Both the position numbers and the translations under genes were made by a program. Source: Apostichopus japonicus (taxonomy: Eukaryota; Echinodermata; Holothuroidea; Aspidochirotida; Stichopodidae). From it: DNA of 64,000 bases. The notes under the pieces were generated by a model, which saw only the letters and a list, made by a program, of their open reading frames with translations, was not told the DNA's origin and ran no database searches. This document shows, in pieces, positions 24,281-37,661 of the stretch (position 1 is its first letter; each line of letters starts with the position of its first letter). The stretch spans positions 10,165,001-10,229,000 of the forward strand of contig NC_092561.1 of the NCBI RefSeq assembly GCF_037975245.1, written 5' to 3'.

Positions 24281-24685
24281 CATATTTTAAGCAATGGTGT
24301 ATTCCATGGTGCTTCATATGTATACCTCTTTGCGAAATACTAAGCACAAATGTTATGGTACACCTGTCTTCGTATGAATATCGATTTACTGAAATTGTGG
24401 GTTTACTCACTGGATTGTTTACTGTTTAAAACAAAGTGTAATACTGCAGTTGCACTTCGACTGTTGATTATGATGGTTTATGAATAGAGTTTTGTTTAAC
24501 AACTTACCTTAGATTCGACTTTGCCTTTCCCCCTTCTGCTTTTATTATGGAAGTCAAAATGTGGTTTTAATTACCCTACACATTGTCAGCAGTGCGTCAC
24601 CACAGTGATAGACCGTCAAAGAATAAAGATACTGATGTAAAAGAAACCTTGTCAAGTTTCTTACACATAAGTTAATACCCTGAGT

Positions 24686-24966
24686 GGTGCCTTACGGAAG
24701 CTTAAAGTCAACATTTTTCAGTAAATTGTTGAGATAACAAGGTAATATCTGACCAACTATCAGATAAAAAGTTGGATTGCTCAGTTGCTTTAACAGAGTC
24801 AATTAAATATTTTGCATAAAATTGTTCAAAAGCAACTGAGCAATCCAACATTTTCTGAATTGTGATAAGATATTACCTTGTTATTTTAACAATTTACTGG
24901 AAAATGTTGACTTATTGGGGTGAAGTTTTCTCATGTTAATTGCATTTTTGAGCTTCCGTAGTGTCT
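24686..24966. mobile_element. Hairpin MITE with near-complete inverted arms
   Basis: The arms at about 24704-24790 and 24830-24914 are reverse complements. They share GTCAACATTTT-CAGTAAAT, AACAAGGTAATATCT and GTTGGATTGCTCAGTTGCTT, around a loop of about 40 bp. Outside them TACGGAAGCTTAAA on the left mirrors GAGCTTCCGTA at 24951-24961, so the element may extend to those points, with about 35 bp of extra sequence in the right arm. No coding sequence. The target duplication is not obvious. Confidence 0.8.
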
Positions 24967-25122
24967 CGATTATTCTTGAAAGAGTGGAATTCCCCTCTTG
25001 CACAACTGTTTACATTATTATGCTTGGTTTCACAAATAACAACTGGAACGTTCGGAGTTTTAACGGTCTTGACCTTGATTTCACCGGTGTTGGTTAACAA
25101 CACTTTGTGATCGAGATAGATC
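24936..25122 (-). CDS. Possible terminal exon of unknown gene (weak)
   Basis: After a plausible acceptor (TTTCACAG at 25130-25123) the minus strand is open for about 61 codons to a stop at 24936. It reads IYLDHKVLLTNTGEIKVKTV and KTPNVPVVICETKHNN, which looks protein-like. I recognise no family. The last 15 or so codons lie inside the end of the hairpin MITE, so either the exon took over transposon sequence or the frame is accidental. No upstream exon was found. Confidence 0.2.
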
Positions 25123-25525
25123 CTGTGAAATGATAAACAAACAAGTGATATTTCGAACAAGTATTACAGTTACTGTATCTTGGAAGTTCATCGCACCCCT
25201 TTCAGTGCCAGTGTTTAGGCGCCGCATAATTTCTATAGATTCAGAAATATTACCACAGTTTACTAATGTTTCACACAATGTGTACTTATCTGAAAAATAG
25301 TGGTACCCCTTGCTATAGCTTCAGATATTGTTTTGGTAAATTCGGACAATGGAAGTACAGTTTCAGACACTGCATATAAAGGCGAACGTGGGCAAAGTCG
25401 CTTGAAAGATGACTTTGTTCACAACATCATGGGGACTACATGAAAATCATAGCCTTTGGTTGATTACATATTTTATTGCCAGAATGTAATGTTTCCAAGC
25501 ATCACAGTTGTGCATTAATGTTTTA

Positions 25526-25530
<5 letters not shown>

Positions 25531-25595
<65 letters not shown>

Positions 25596-25650
25596 TATAT
25601 GTGTATGTCTGTGTGTGGGGGTGCGAGTGCGTTTGTGTGTGTGTGTGTCA
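25531..25650. repeat. (AT)n followed by a GT-rich microsatellite
   Basis: About 60 bp of perfect (AT)n from 25531 is followed by TG-rich sequence up to about 25650. Frames reading through it (alternating I-Y) are composition artefacts. Confidence 0.95.
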
Positions 25651-26199
25651 TGTCATGGACATACAATTTTATCGAGCTTATTTGGGACAATCTTCTCAAA
25701 ACAATCCAAGTATAAAGAAGTTGTGTGATACCATGCCATTTCATACCTTAATGTTAGGTGATTCCCAACTCTTGGGCTGTAATATGCAACATATCCGTGT
25801 TGGATGTTGGAGATGGACTTTTGAGGAAGGGAAAGGTATTACCCGCGCATGTGCCAGTATAGAGGTACATATCGGCTGGAATATCCGTTATATCCCAAGG
25901 AAACCTGCATTATGTCATCAGCAGTTAATTTTTCACTGTAGGCTGTTTTACTTAGCCTCAAGAAAACAATAACCAAACCATAAACATTTAATAGCTTAAC
26001 TTCGATGATGCAGAAATGCTTTATAAGTCTGAAAATGTCATCAAAATATGATGATGCAACATGCTGGTAGGACATGCTGATTCCTTGGCTCTCCTTGGTT
26101 GCTAATTTTTTTTATTTTTTTTTTATTTTTAGGTTTAAAGTCTTGTTCAAGGCCAAGGCCTTCTCACACGACTTACAACTTAACCCTGGTCATTGGTAA

Positions 26200-26473
26200 C
26201 TTGTCACACCTACACACCAAAGTGTGCACAATTCAATCAATCTCTCCTGGGGCACCACAGTGCACCACAACCACGTGTCCCCCGGGGGACTTCCCATAGG
26301 GTGCAGCCACAAACCGGCGCAAACAACTATATTTACAAGTTACCTCGCAAGTCCCCATTTATACACCTGGGTGAAGAGAGGCAATGGAAATAAAGCGCCT
26401 TGCCCAAGGCCACAACGTTATGATCTGGCCAGGGCTCGAACCTGCCTTAACCACTTGACCACAACGCCCTGTG
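26200..26473 (-). mobile_element. SINE with tRNA-like head (family 1)
   Basis: On the minus strand the element starts near 26473 with a tRNA-like head. It has a box A-like TTGTGGTCAAGTGGTTAAGG and a box B-like GGTTCGAGCCC. After these come CCTTGGGCAAGGCGCTT, CACCCAGGTG and a body of about 150 bp. The same CCTT-GGCAAGGC-CT block and a CACTC-CAGGTG block occur in the plus-strand element at 61497-61725, so the two are related copies. It has no protein product. Confidence 0.7.
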
Positions 26474-28950
26474 TTTCTTGATTTCAAGACCTATTGAGGA
26501 GGACCTTCATAACGTTGTTCTGTTGACAGAGAAAAGAGCAGCCTTGCATTCTTTTGTTACTGACAATAAATTGAATCAGAAACACATGATAAACAAGCAG
26601 TATATCATCACGTGATAAGTGATTACAAGTATCATATTCATTTGAAACTTTACATGATGGATGCAAATGATACTTTACATGTAGTATTCAGAGCAAATCA
26701 CGTTATCCTATACCATATACCTGCCTAAGACAAAATAGATATCAGTATCTAATATCCAAATAATAATCTCTCAGGATTATTACATGTCACGATTTGCTCA
26801 AGAATCTTTAAAAAAAATGAAAACTTTTAAGCTACAGATAATCCGAACACTTCCCATCATTGTTTAACCTTGCTTAACAAACATAAATTAGGTTATTAGG
26901 TTATGTATTTGCCAAGGATGCTAGTTTTAATTTTTCTATAGACCTATAGTATACCTCACAAGGATGTGATAAGGCTGTGAGTTTGGATTTTCGTTTTCGT
27001 GTTTGTTTTATATACCTACTACACTGGCGATAGCGACTGCAGCAGATCAGCAAATATTGACAATAGTATAATGTATACATTCAAAGAGAAAGCACGACAG
27101 AGCTGCTGTCGTTAATATAACAACAACAATAGGTTAGGGCTACCAGACTATACGACTACACTCAACCAAACCAGCAGTAGTACAACTTGTGCTAACGTAC
27201 CGTACCGTATCTCATCCATGTACTTTAGATTACAGCTTAAGCTATATACTGTATACACAATGCAGGCAGGCTAGGTTACCCGTTTAAGAACTAAGCACTA
27301 TAACTGAGGCCCAAAGAAACTGATAAAATCAAACATTCTGGTCAATATATCTCGTAAATTATCATGTTATTACATTATAGGCCTGCGGAAATGAAGTCAG
27401 CAGTTGACACCATGTCGAGATGTTGCCAGACAATATAAGTATTGTGAAATGCGTGAATATTCAACTGCGATTGGCCATGCATCGTCTACGTCGATGACTG
27501 TACGCAGAACGAAATATAATTCCTCCAAATATATCCCGTTATAATTCTTCACCGCAAAGATGACGTTGGAACGTAATCAAACCATTTTGGACTACTCCAT
27601 ACATACCACTCAGTACATTTTCATACACTGGTAATTGAAAGTCAGACACTTTCTTAAGTGATACTATATCTCTCTGCATCTTTTGTTTCAAGTCAAAAGT
27701 TTCCGTAGTTTACCGACATTGTTCCTATACCATGGGACATTGTTTCTAAACTCTTTTCCCAATTCCGTTTACTCAGGCATAATTCTGTAGATTACAATCT
27801 TATATTTATATTTAATTGTACTGTTCCGATATTACTTTGTGTACAGTTTCGAACTCTGCTTTGCTTATTGGAGACAGTTGCAGTTTTGACAACTTCGGAC
27901 ATTTTCTTTACTTTGCGACACTGTATTTAATCTTTGTGGTATACCGTTAATGATGCTGTTGTTAAAGTTCATTTTCCATGTGAAAAGGTTTGAGTAAGAG
28001 ACATTGTTTCCGGTACACTTTGTTTTTGTTGTTGATGGTAATCGCTTCGTATAATATTGTTTACGACAATGTTTTAAATACTTCTACAGATGGCTTTGCT
28101 AAATAGAGAAACTTTTTTAATAGTTTTCCCACATTTTCATGGTTTCTATAGATTCAGACTATGATTCCAGTCATATTGTTCCTTTATCTGAGACAGCCAG
28201 CGAACAGCCACTTTTAAATGAATTTGTATGGTATCAGACAGTGCTGCCACCACGGTTTGCAGACTGTCCCCAGGCCCGTCATTGTATAAGAGGGCCCTGT
28301 TGCTGTACCATTCGGGGGCGTTAATCATGGGGGACAATTGGACACGCCCCCACTACCTGAAGGGTGTGAACACAATATGATGCCACCCCCCCCCCCCGGG
28401 TTTATTGACTGACTCGTGTAGGCGCTAGGCCTATCAGGCTCATAACATCTCGTGAATCTCACCAAAGGAGCTAAAACATTGTGCTATGAGATTAATATTT
28501 TTTTAATGTTTTGTCCTCTTATGCTCAACATCCCCTATGAAAAAAAAAAAGTTTCACCTGAGTTGAAATAAGAATTACCGATTTCGTATATAGCGAATAT
28601 TAAGTGAGGAACCGCGCCTATACACCGATGAGGCTATATCCTTAAGCCAGCTGATAATGATATCCCGCAGCATTCGCTAATCTCCTTTGCAGTATATTAT
28701 TTTTCATGTCCTATATAATTTAATTATCACGTTCAAGTAACATAACACTACATGTACATTTTATTGTGCATTCAGTTTGGTTAGCAATGCCACTCACAAT
28801 AGTTTTGAAGTGTTTTTGAGATAATGATATATTTCATAGCAGATTTTGAGACAGAAACATATATGGTGCCAAACTTAGGTGATAGGCAGCTATATAGTAA
28901 TATTGTTGTTATGCATGTTACTCATTATACCTCAAGTTATAATTTCGTAT
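26474..28950. other. Intergenic, no gene recognised
   Basis: AT-rich sequence with short unassigned frames and poly-C at 28385-28397. A small (AT)n tract follows at 28951-28971. A hAT-like terminus (CAGGGCTGTAGCCGG) stands at about 29003 without a visible partner. Confidence 0.5.
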
Positions 28951-29330
28951 ATATATATATATATATATATTAGTTGTGATGAAGATAACTGATGCCAAGT
29001 ACAGGGCTGTAGCCGGAATGAGGGGAGGAGGGCTGTCTCCATGAGATTTCCACTTTCTAAATGAAAATAGGCCTACGATAATGTGTGAACGTCTGAACAG
29101 TATGGGCTATTTCAGTTACTTTTAGCGATTTCTTCATATCATTTCTTATAATTCCATTTGTCAGTAGTGTGCAACCTCTACATTCTTGGCACGTATTGTA
29201 CACTCTACAAACAACCTGGTGAAAGTTCGCCAGGAACTGGTGAAATTTTCACCAGGAGCTGCGTTTATATGCCACCCTACATATCCTGGTTGTTTTCATC
29301 AGGTTTGCTGGTGAATGAGACTTTAACAAA

Positions 29331-29640
29331 ATCCTGGTAGGAATAACCAGGATATCCTGGTTAAATTTCCTGGTTAGATTTTATAACTATCCTGGTTCAT
29401 ATCAATGGGTATTTCACCTCATTCCTGGTTAAATTAACCAACATTTCCTGGCTAGTGCCAATTCCATCCTGGTTAAAATCATAAAACGTTCCACCGCTTT
29501 TCTGGTTACATTAAACATTTCCTGATTGATGTGACTACTACCCTGATTAATATCAAAAAATTTGCCTCCTCATTCCTGGTTATATTACTACTTTCCTTGT
29601 TAATACTATTGGCTATATCACCTTATCCTCGTTTAAAGTT
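29331..29640 (+). repeat. Subterminal TCCTGGTTAA motif array (left)
   Basis: About 13 variants of TCCTGGTTAA occur at spacings of 16-37 bp (for example 29331, 29352, 29389, 29425, 29468, 29574). They decay away from the left end of the 6.3-kb element (TCCTTGTTAA and TCCTCGTTTA at the far side). Closer to the terminus, CTGGTGAAA-TTTTCACCAG forms a short palindrome. Confidence 0.7.
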
Positions 29641-32600
29641 GCAATGCATCAAATTATGGAAAGGCACAACATAAATTATAAAACAACATAATTAATGTTA
29701 ACGAAAGTTTATTTGTGTCTCCTTAATTTGAAAAAAATCGCAAAATAGTTATATTAATTCCTCAAATATTTATACGATGAATGTCTATAAGAAATGCAAT
29801 ACTGAAGTCAAAATTTTGAGGACATAAGTTTCACATTACCAACGTCACATGCCGAAGCTCTGATTGCTTTACTTCAACTGTGAAGTATAACAGGGAATAC
29901 CAAGACCTTGTTCACTGTTCAGCACTTTTGCACAAGGAAACAAAATCACTTTAACAGTTTTTCTACGGAACGAGAATTGAACAAAAGTTGACTTAATTAT
30001 AGATCACGTGCAATGATTTTACTAAGGCAAATGGACCCTTTACCTGTCTCCTAAAATACTTGATAAAAGCCTCTCTCGCAATAACAGTTATGTTACGACA
30101 ACAGCCAGCCCTGTAGCAGTAGCTACTTTTCTTTAAACTAGATAGGAAGATCTTAAAAGATCTATGTTCACATTGTTGTTGATAATGATGACCTATTACC
30201 AATTTATTTTCCAGTTTAATTATTTATTTATTGGTAATTAATTAATATTCTGAATTCAATTACCAAATTTTACCACTTCGCACTGGCAAACCGAACATCT
30301 TTAACCATTAAATCTAAGCAACGCTCTGCAAGACAACAATGAGGTTACCAACGATACCATTAATGGTTTATTTATTAGCTCTTCCGTTGACATCACATTC
30401 TTGTGCAAACTATTTTAACTCAAATACAAAGTGGTAATTGTGGCTTATAATAATCACCCAAAAAATTAAATTGAAAAGATTTTGAACTAACAGTTAAAGA
30501 ATAGACCGAAGTGTAGTTTAACATGAAATTTCTGAAACTCCGATCCCGAATGACCATATTCATACTTGACTATAGTTATGATAACGTTTGCATAAATCCT
30601 CATGTCTGTCAGTGAACGAAGAAGCATTTCCAAAGAATTAACTAAACTGACTACTAAATGACCTTGCACATAAGATTCATGAACACTTCTATATGTCTCT
30701 TCATCACAGGTCATCGTTGTCCAAGTTTCATTGAAGTTGTACATTGTGGACAAAGAGATGGAGTAAAATAAACTTTTCTTCATAAACAGCACAATCACAT
30801 TTCTGATGTGCATCGTCCAAGCCAGAGATATGCTACTATTGCAAAGATTTATTTCTTAGCAGCCTCTCTCAATTATTCACCTCATCCAGGTATTTTGGTA
30901 TGTTTGTACCAATCTAGGAAAGGAATGAAACAATTAAAGTATTAAATGGTATGCAAAATAGGATTAATCGGGGGTTTTTTTTCAGTCTACTAGTCTGTAC
31001 CAAATTTTTTGAAAACCATTTTGTATCAGTTCCGGTTGTAGGAAAGTGATAAATTGCATTAGCCTGACTTTTATAACAAGTGCAGTAACAATAAAGGATC
31101 ACGATTCTTCACGGTGGTTTTCCTCTGATCTTTTCCGACAAACAAGAAAATGGAGACTTCATGACACACAGCCTGTGTTCGCTTGGAGCAAAATTAGTCA
31201 ATAGTGTTTGTTACTTAAACCACTTCAAAACCAAAGCATGTGGTATCGGTTCAAGATTGTTTTTGTTCTTTCCAGTTTACGGTACATGAAGATAGGAGCA
31301 CTGAATGATCTCCGTCAAAGTGGTTTCTCTTCATTTAAGACAAGTTTTTTTTTGGGGGGGGGGGCTTTGCAAAGTCCTGTCACTTCTTGCTGACACCCCA
31401 GTGAATTGATTGTTCAATTTCCTAACATATCCAAACTGGTCCCATTTTACCAATAATCAGTGGGCTATCAGCTAATGCAACCATGTGAATTAAACATTAA
31501 GCTAAACAATAAAACTTACTTGATTTACATCTATGAATGATTGCAAGGAGGTTGCAATAGTACATGCAGTGTTAAGCACCCTCTGATGCTGAACTTCCCC
31601 AAAACATCAGAGTGACAAGAGAAAATGGCAAGTACTTCATTTCATCTGCAAGAAAAGATTTGTGAAATTAGTGTAAATTTGATACAGTAAAATAACATTC
31701 ACAGAAGTTTCTTCCCCCAACCTCCCCCCCCCCCCCTTTCTGAGATCACCAATGTATCTCACTACTCTATAACTCCAATGTTAACAAGGACTGACACTTA
31801 CTGAAGGCCATGGTCACACTCTTTGTGTCCAACATATGTGTAATTTCACAATTCAATTCACTTTTATGGTTTAGAAAACAGGAAAGCAGCTTGATTGACC
31901 CTATAATAGTGGACATATTTCAGGTTTCCTGATAGTTTGAAATGTACTGCGCTCCTCTCTTACCTGTCTCAATGATACTATTGCACCTTTCCATTTATCT
32001 AGCTGACCTATTAACTGACAACATTTTAGAACTTCACTCCCATTGACCCTCCTCTGGTTTCACCCATCATCTCTCTCTCCTAAATTCACGAAGTAAATTA
32101 GCGTAATTCTATCTACAAATTCCTTGGTTAGGAATTACACTTTCTCACTGTTTTCAGTTGTGTTTTGCATCTCATCAACATGAAGACAGGTAAGCATCAT
32201 TGCATGTCAATACCAAAACTAGTGAGGTTTAGTTTGTTTTTTTTTTGTAACAATCAATATTTTGGATATTGTATCAGAAGGTGAAAGCAATATAGGAATC
32301 ACATATGATGAGGAACAATTATACTATTGAAGGTAATCAGTAGTCATGGCCATGTGGAATACACATGATCTGCATAGAGATTATCTGTTGTTCCAAAGCG
32401 TCGACTTCTGATCAAGAGAGCTCTTACCCACTTGTTGCAAATACTCAAAGTCTTGCTCTATCTGTAATTATAATGCAATGGCATGAGGACACAGGTTAGC
32501 TGTACTTACATTGACTTAAACAGATGAAACAAATTAAGATATGCAAGACGCATATACATCACTGAGAAATAAACTAGAAATCAGAGAGTTGCCATGTACA

Positions 32601-34859
32601 ACATAGACTGTATAGGATTTGCTTAGAATAGTGTACAAATATATGTTGTACAGTCCACTGATTTGGCTTTTATGTTTTGAAATTTCAAAGATACATGCAC
32701 TTTAAGTTCACTGAATTTCACTATCTCAAGAAAATTCCTCTAATATAAAGTTAAAGACTTCAGCAGTTGCTTCAAGTTATGCTTCCACACTTGGCGGAGA
32801 GTAAGTGACCAATCTTTTGCGAAGACAAATCAATACAAATCAACACTTTAAAGGAGGAAGTGTATGGAAGTAAGACAATATGGTTACTACAATGGTTCCA
32901 GTGACCTCAATAGACCACTACGTGCATAACTTGTACATGGTATCAATAGCCTTGCAACTAATTTTATGTGGAACTTTTAACTTGACGGCATGAGTTGTAG
33001 TTTCATATTAGGCAAAATGAAGCAATGTCTTTGTTGTACCCAAAACTGTTTTCGTTGTTCAACTTGTGAGGAGCTGTAGGTTCTCTCATATAGCCAGGGC
33101 TCATTTTTAAGAAAACTTCAAGGATTGTTCTACATTTTGGGGTTAACAAACCCCAAGTACACACACTCACAGCTAAGCCTATGAAAAACATACCAAATTT
33201 TGGAATGAATATCTTTCTTTCTTTTCAAAAAACCACAACTTCTTTTCGAAAGAACCAAAATTCCAATCCTTTGCACAGTTGATTGAATTTGTTTAAAAGC
33301 AAATAAATCATAACAATCAACGCAAGTACTTTGTTTACAACAATTCCATATACAAAGATTTTCATGCTAAAAATAGTCAATGGTGGTTTCTAAATTTCTT
33401 GGGATTTGCTTGGCTAATAGCTCATATCATTATCTGCAGGCATTCTTGCATGTTCAGTTTTCAATGAACACAAAGGGTGTTGTTTAAATGCAAATACTCT
33501 TTCATGGCTGTTAGCTCCTTTTGAGACAAATCTTCTATTTCTGCCAAAACAAAATGACACATAACAGCAGACAGGAGTTATTTATTCCTGCACCTAACAG
33601 AAGCTGGTCACATTTGTTAGAAATATTTTAAAAGTAAAACAAAATTAATTCCAAAGGTCTTTATTTGAGTTTTGGACCATGTTTAAATACTTACCAGTTT
33701 ATATCTATATACTGTTGTAAACATTCCTCTTTGAAGAGATGTATGATAGGGCAGTGACATCTCCAATGAAAACTGTAAATGTGTCCCTTTTTGAATGTTC
33801 AGAAAATCAATGCCATAAGGTGTCCCTGCTATAAGGAGTGCAAAGCTGTGACCTAGTTATGTAGTGTTTCATCTTACATTAGATTGAAGTATAGTCTTGA
33901 TTAAGATTAACCATACACGGGTTTCATGGTTTTTATTATTGAAAAATTTGTCATTATTCTCAATAAATTTCACATTATCAATACATATAAACTAAAATAG
34001 CTTAATTGCCATAGCCTAGCCTGGGTAAGTTTTACACTAGGTCTAGGCCACTACAATAAATGCATCACATGCAACAGCTATATTTTCTTCTTTCAGTGTC
34101 GGCAATCACTAGTATAGCCCGAACATGTAGACCACTAGTGGTCTTAACATATCCACTGTATAACTTAGGCATAGTCTTTTTGAAAGCGAAGGCAAGCTAC
34201 GGGTCTAAAGTGTGCTGACCCAAGCGTAAAAAAATTGCTGTGTATAAATGTGTGGCTTTCGTTAGGTGTGCCCTCAGTTACCATACACCACAACAACTAG
34301 CATTCGGTAGAAGTAGAAGCGCCCGTGATTAAGCGAAGGTCTATAGGTCTTGTTAAGTATGGGTATGACACACTGTAGGCACACACTATGTTAGGTCTAG
34401 TCCTGAAGGTACTTAATAATTTAGCTAGGCTATTCTATATCTCATAGTCAGTACTGTTTATAAGTACCACATCAGGAAAAGGATCTGTACTAACCTAGCC
34501 TGACAACGTAAGGGCTAACGTTAGGTTATACTTACAATATCGCGCGTACTGACTGTATCACAGAAATGACGAAACAGACATAATCCCGGTATTTCACCTT
34601 TAGCTTTAAACAAACACTCATTTAGGGGAACTCATACGCCATTGATCTAGCATGAATTTGACTTCGTCATCTGCCATAATAAGATGGTTATTTGCAGATT
34701 TCTAAGTTGTATTTGACAGTTTCGTCGACTTGCGATTGTCATACGTAGGAAGCCGCCAGTTCGAACGTCTTGAGACCAAAAAAACAATCAGAGGCGAGGA
34801 TTGCAATATGCTAATCATCTCTTTTAATGAATTCACCAGAGTTATGTAAAGCTCGGGTT

Positions 34860-34965
34860 TACCGCACTGGATTAACCAGGCGTAACCAAGATTATGTTAA
34901 CTAACGTAGACAATATCCAGGATAATGTTAGCAACCAAAGAGCTGGTATATGTAGGCCATCCATT
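34860..34965 (-). repeat. Inverted counterparts of the TCCTGGTTAA motif (right)
   Basis: The motif appears on the minus strand as GGATTAACCAGG, GTAACCAAGATTATG and ATATCCAGGATAATG on the plus strand. It sits about 600 bp inside the right terminus of the 6.3-kb element and is oriented opposite to the left array, as expected for paired ends. Confidence 0.55.
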
Positions 34966-34969
34966 TTTG

Positions 34970-35120
34970 AGCTGATTGCGCCCAGATTTGATTTCCACCT
35001 CAAATGCACTTTGAGACACATTATCTGGGCCTAAATTTGTAGGCCACAAAAAATATTTTGGGGACCTTTTGGGCCCTCACTTTCAGGGGCTCAATTTTGG
35101 GGGCAAAGATATATATTTCT
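34970..35120 (+). repeat. Dispersed repeat, copy 1 (inverse copy at 38690-38860)
   Basis: ACCTCAAATGCA, GACACATT and TCTGGGCC-AAATT in this segment match the reverse complement of 38690-38860 (ACCTCAAATGCATTTTGGGA, CACATTGTCTG). The two inverse copies lie about 3.6 kb apart, one inside the 6.3-kb element and one outside. Confidence 0.6.
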
Positions 35121-35521
35121 ATATATTACCAACTCGCTTTAGGGAGTTCGAACGGACCTTTGTTTATTTATTTCTGTAGAATTACATGAACATATATGGA
35201 AAGAAATGGTATTTTTAGACTTTCCCAAGCAGTTATATGTTGACCAAGCCTCTAAAGAATTTGAGACTATTTCCTATTCCGTGCCTCAAACAATTGAAAG
35301 AAAAGAAAGGTCTTTGTAGAAGCAGGTTGTAGCGTGGTGGTCGGTTCTTTTATCTTTTACCTGAACAAATCAAACATCATTGTTCGTGTTCCAGGAATTT
35401 TAACAGTGTGATCGTTCTATATATATTACAAATGGAATTTCTCCAATCCAAAATGTTGTGATAAATTTATGTGGAATTTGTTGAAACCACGACATTTTCA
35501 CCAGGTTGTTTTTAGAGTGTA

Positions 35522-36745
35522 GGAATGGCGTTCAAAAATAACACAATGTTTATTTTAACCGCTCATCACGTATATGCACGATCGCGGATGCAATAACCGT
35601 GCGTTTCTTTTCACGAATTTTGTTAGAATAACAATGAACGTAGAGAGCTATTAAGAGTTAACTAGTGTGAACAGTGTAGCAGTCTAAAGTGAAACTACGG
35701 ATCATAAATATATTTATTACGTCTATATGATTAATATAGGACTATCAGTTTTATTGTTAGCACCGATATCAGTGACCCATGTTTTTAACAAAGGTTATTG
35801 AGGCACAGCCCCCTGCACGGCACTCAGCTTGTTTGTCTCCCCCCCCCCTCCTTGATCCCTCCCAGTGGGTCCATTTTTGGAAAGTAAAACAAACTTTTTA
35901 AATAAACGTTGAGTCGTTCTTTCCCCCTACAAAGTGATTTCCCCGAATAATTTTTTTTTTCTAATGTCTAAGTGTAAATTTCTTAAACATGAAAACTCGA
36001 ATTAAGAATGTTTAGGTGTAACTTACAAGGCCTGAGAAGTGCCATTTTCGGTAATCTTGGAAGTTTTTGGGCAAACATTTTAGTGCTAAGCTACGCACCA
36101 ACCGATGATGGTGTTCCGCTTACATAATGTCATCATGGTCCCATTTCAGAAATGGCCTACCCACTTAAACCTTTTCTTAAACAATACTCTGGTATCTATA
36201 CGCACATCAAAGCACCATCATGTAACATTTGGACGATACATAATATTTCTCCATGTTCCTCAACTGCCTTCCCTAGAGATTCTACCCAGACTACGGCCCT
36301 GAAGTATCTGTATTTTATATGTTTTATGCATTGTTTCCGTTAAATGAGGTGTGCCCAGATACCCAATAACGCTTTTCAAATGTACTTGTTGTAGACATCT
36401 GTATAACAAGATGGTATTTGAAAGTATGTTTCCGTGTTTGGTTTCAGTTTCAATTTAATTTATCATGATAAAAGGCTCTAAGTTACACCAGGCTGTTAAA
36501 TAGATAAGTCTTATTAATTTAATTAATTTCAGATGTGCCTTTTGTGAAAAATATATTTTTGACTGACATACCAATTCAGGGACCAAAAAGAAGAAAACTT
36601 GAAAATTTATAGACGTGAGTCCGCCCCCTGGATCCCCACCGAGGCTTCGCCCCTGGACCACATCAGGGAACCCTAAGGTGGTACCACTTGCAATAGGTCC
36701 ATGGAATTGGATTGTTAAGCACTACCCTTGCAGGTAAAGACGTTT
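35522..36745. other. Intergenic with an isolated hAT-like end
   Basis: No gene. On the minus strand a terminus-like CAGGGGCGAAGCCTCGGTGG begins at about 36655, resembling the start of many animal hAT-type elements. I found no matching opposite end, so it may be a truncated element. Poly-C occurs near 35840. Confidence 0.4.
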
Positions 36746-36753
36746 CTATACCT

Positions 36754-37661
36754 CATGGGCGTCAGCAGGTTTCAGAAAGTGAAGGGGACACTATACTATC
36801 TAAGCGGAGCGCCACCATTAGTTGGTGCGTAGCGTACCAGGAAATTTTGGGTACATAAGACCCCCTAGATCGCAGGAGACGGCCTTCCTGAGTCGTTTTT
36901 AGTTACATCAGAACCAGATCTGTGAGGAGAAATTTTGTCTCACAAAACTAAATTCCGACAGAAAGTACTGGTAGAAAGATGCCGTTCTGACACCAAGGGA
37001 GACGAATTACACAGCGTCCATCTCAAACGAAATATTGAAAAAGTGGCGCCGTCACCTCCGGGATGAGTGGAGTGGTATATATAATACATGCATGTAGGTG
37101 CGAGACGTCAGTTGTTATGTGCCCAGGTACTTTAATAATAATAATCAGAAAAAGGCACCGCGCGCAGAGCGTGTGTAGCGCCTAGCCGGCACTCAACAAT
37201 AAAGATCTACCATATCCGGCGAATACATGCAGCCTTAAGTACTTAACCCCTACACCCCTATTCGTCCGTCCAGTCCAAGGGACTGGAGGTAGTGATATGA
37301 ACATAGTAACTCATCACCATCTACCTGTATGGCTTACCTAATCCCTTGGAACCCATACAAACAACATGTGTGCAAGATTCAATATACTTTCGAATGGTCT
37401 CCCCCCCCCCCCCCCCCGAACGAATTAAATGGGCAGATTTAGGATATTGGGAGAATGGGAGATACATGACGGTGCAAGTGATAGATAGCAGGGGCCCAGG
37501 GAGTCCAGATTTCTTGACCTTAAATAGAAAATCGCGCATATGCATGTGATTTTTTTTAATAACTACTCTGAAAAGTGGGTGGGACAAATTATATGATATC
37601 CCCTCCACTTTTGAAAGTGGGGGGACATGTCCCCCCCGTCCCCCACCTGTTGACGCCCATG
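36754..37661. mobile_element. 908-bp non-autonomous hAT-type element with 8-bp target duplication
   Basis: The ends are inverted: CATGGGCGTCAGCAGGT at the left and the reverse complement CATGGGCGTCAACAGGT at the right. They are flanked by the perfect 8-bp direct repeat CTATACCT at 36746-36753 and 37662-37669. An 8-bp duplication and ends of this kind are characteristic of the hAT superfamily. The inside has no transposase, only C- and GC-rich stretches, so it would need a transposase supplied elsewhere. Intact flanks indicate a fairly young insertion. Confidence 0.9.

Larger units (their letters stand above)
29201..35519. mobile_element. 6.3-kb transposon-like element with TA flanks and inverted ends
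   Basis: The left end CACTCTACAAACAACCTGG (29201) and the reverse complement of the right end (CACTCTAAAAACAACCTGG, ending 35519) match over about 25 bp with one mismatch, both continuing TGAAA. Both sides are flanked by TA, as a TA target duplication would leave. Just inside the left end lie about 13 copies of a TCCTGGTTAA-like motif, and inverted versions occur near 34870-34965. This resembles the subterminal transposase-binding repeats of large cut-and-paste elements. The interior has no recognisable transposase frame. Tc1/mariner-type TA targets and CACTA-type ends are both possible models. The whole unit could also be two nested elements. Confidence 0.6.

Noticed and set aside
24032-24343. 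103-codon frame with a 13-residue repeat
   Set aside because: The 39-bp minisatellite keeps frames open on both strands; no start context, splice sites or domain supports a protein.
36455-36661. A complete transposon beginning at the hAT-like end near 36655
   Set aside because: Only one end could be found; no partner end or target duplication is visible.
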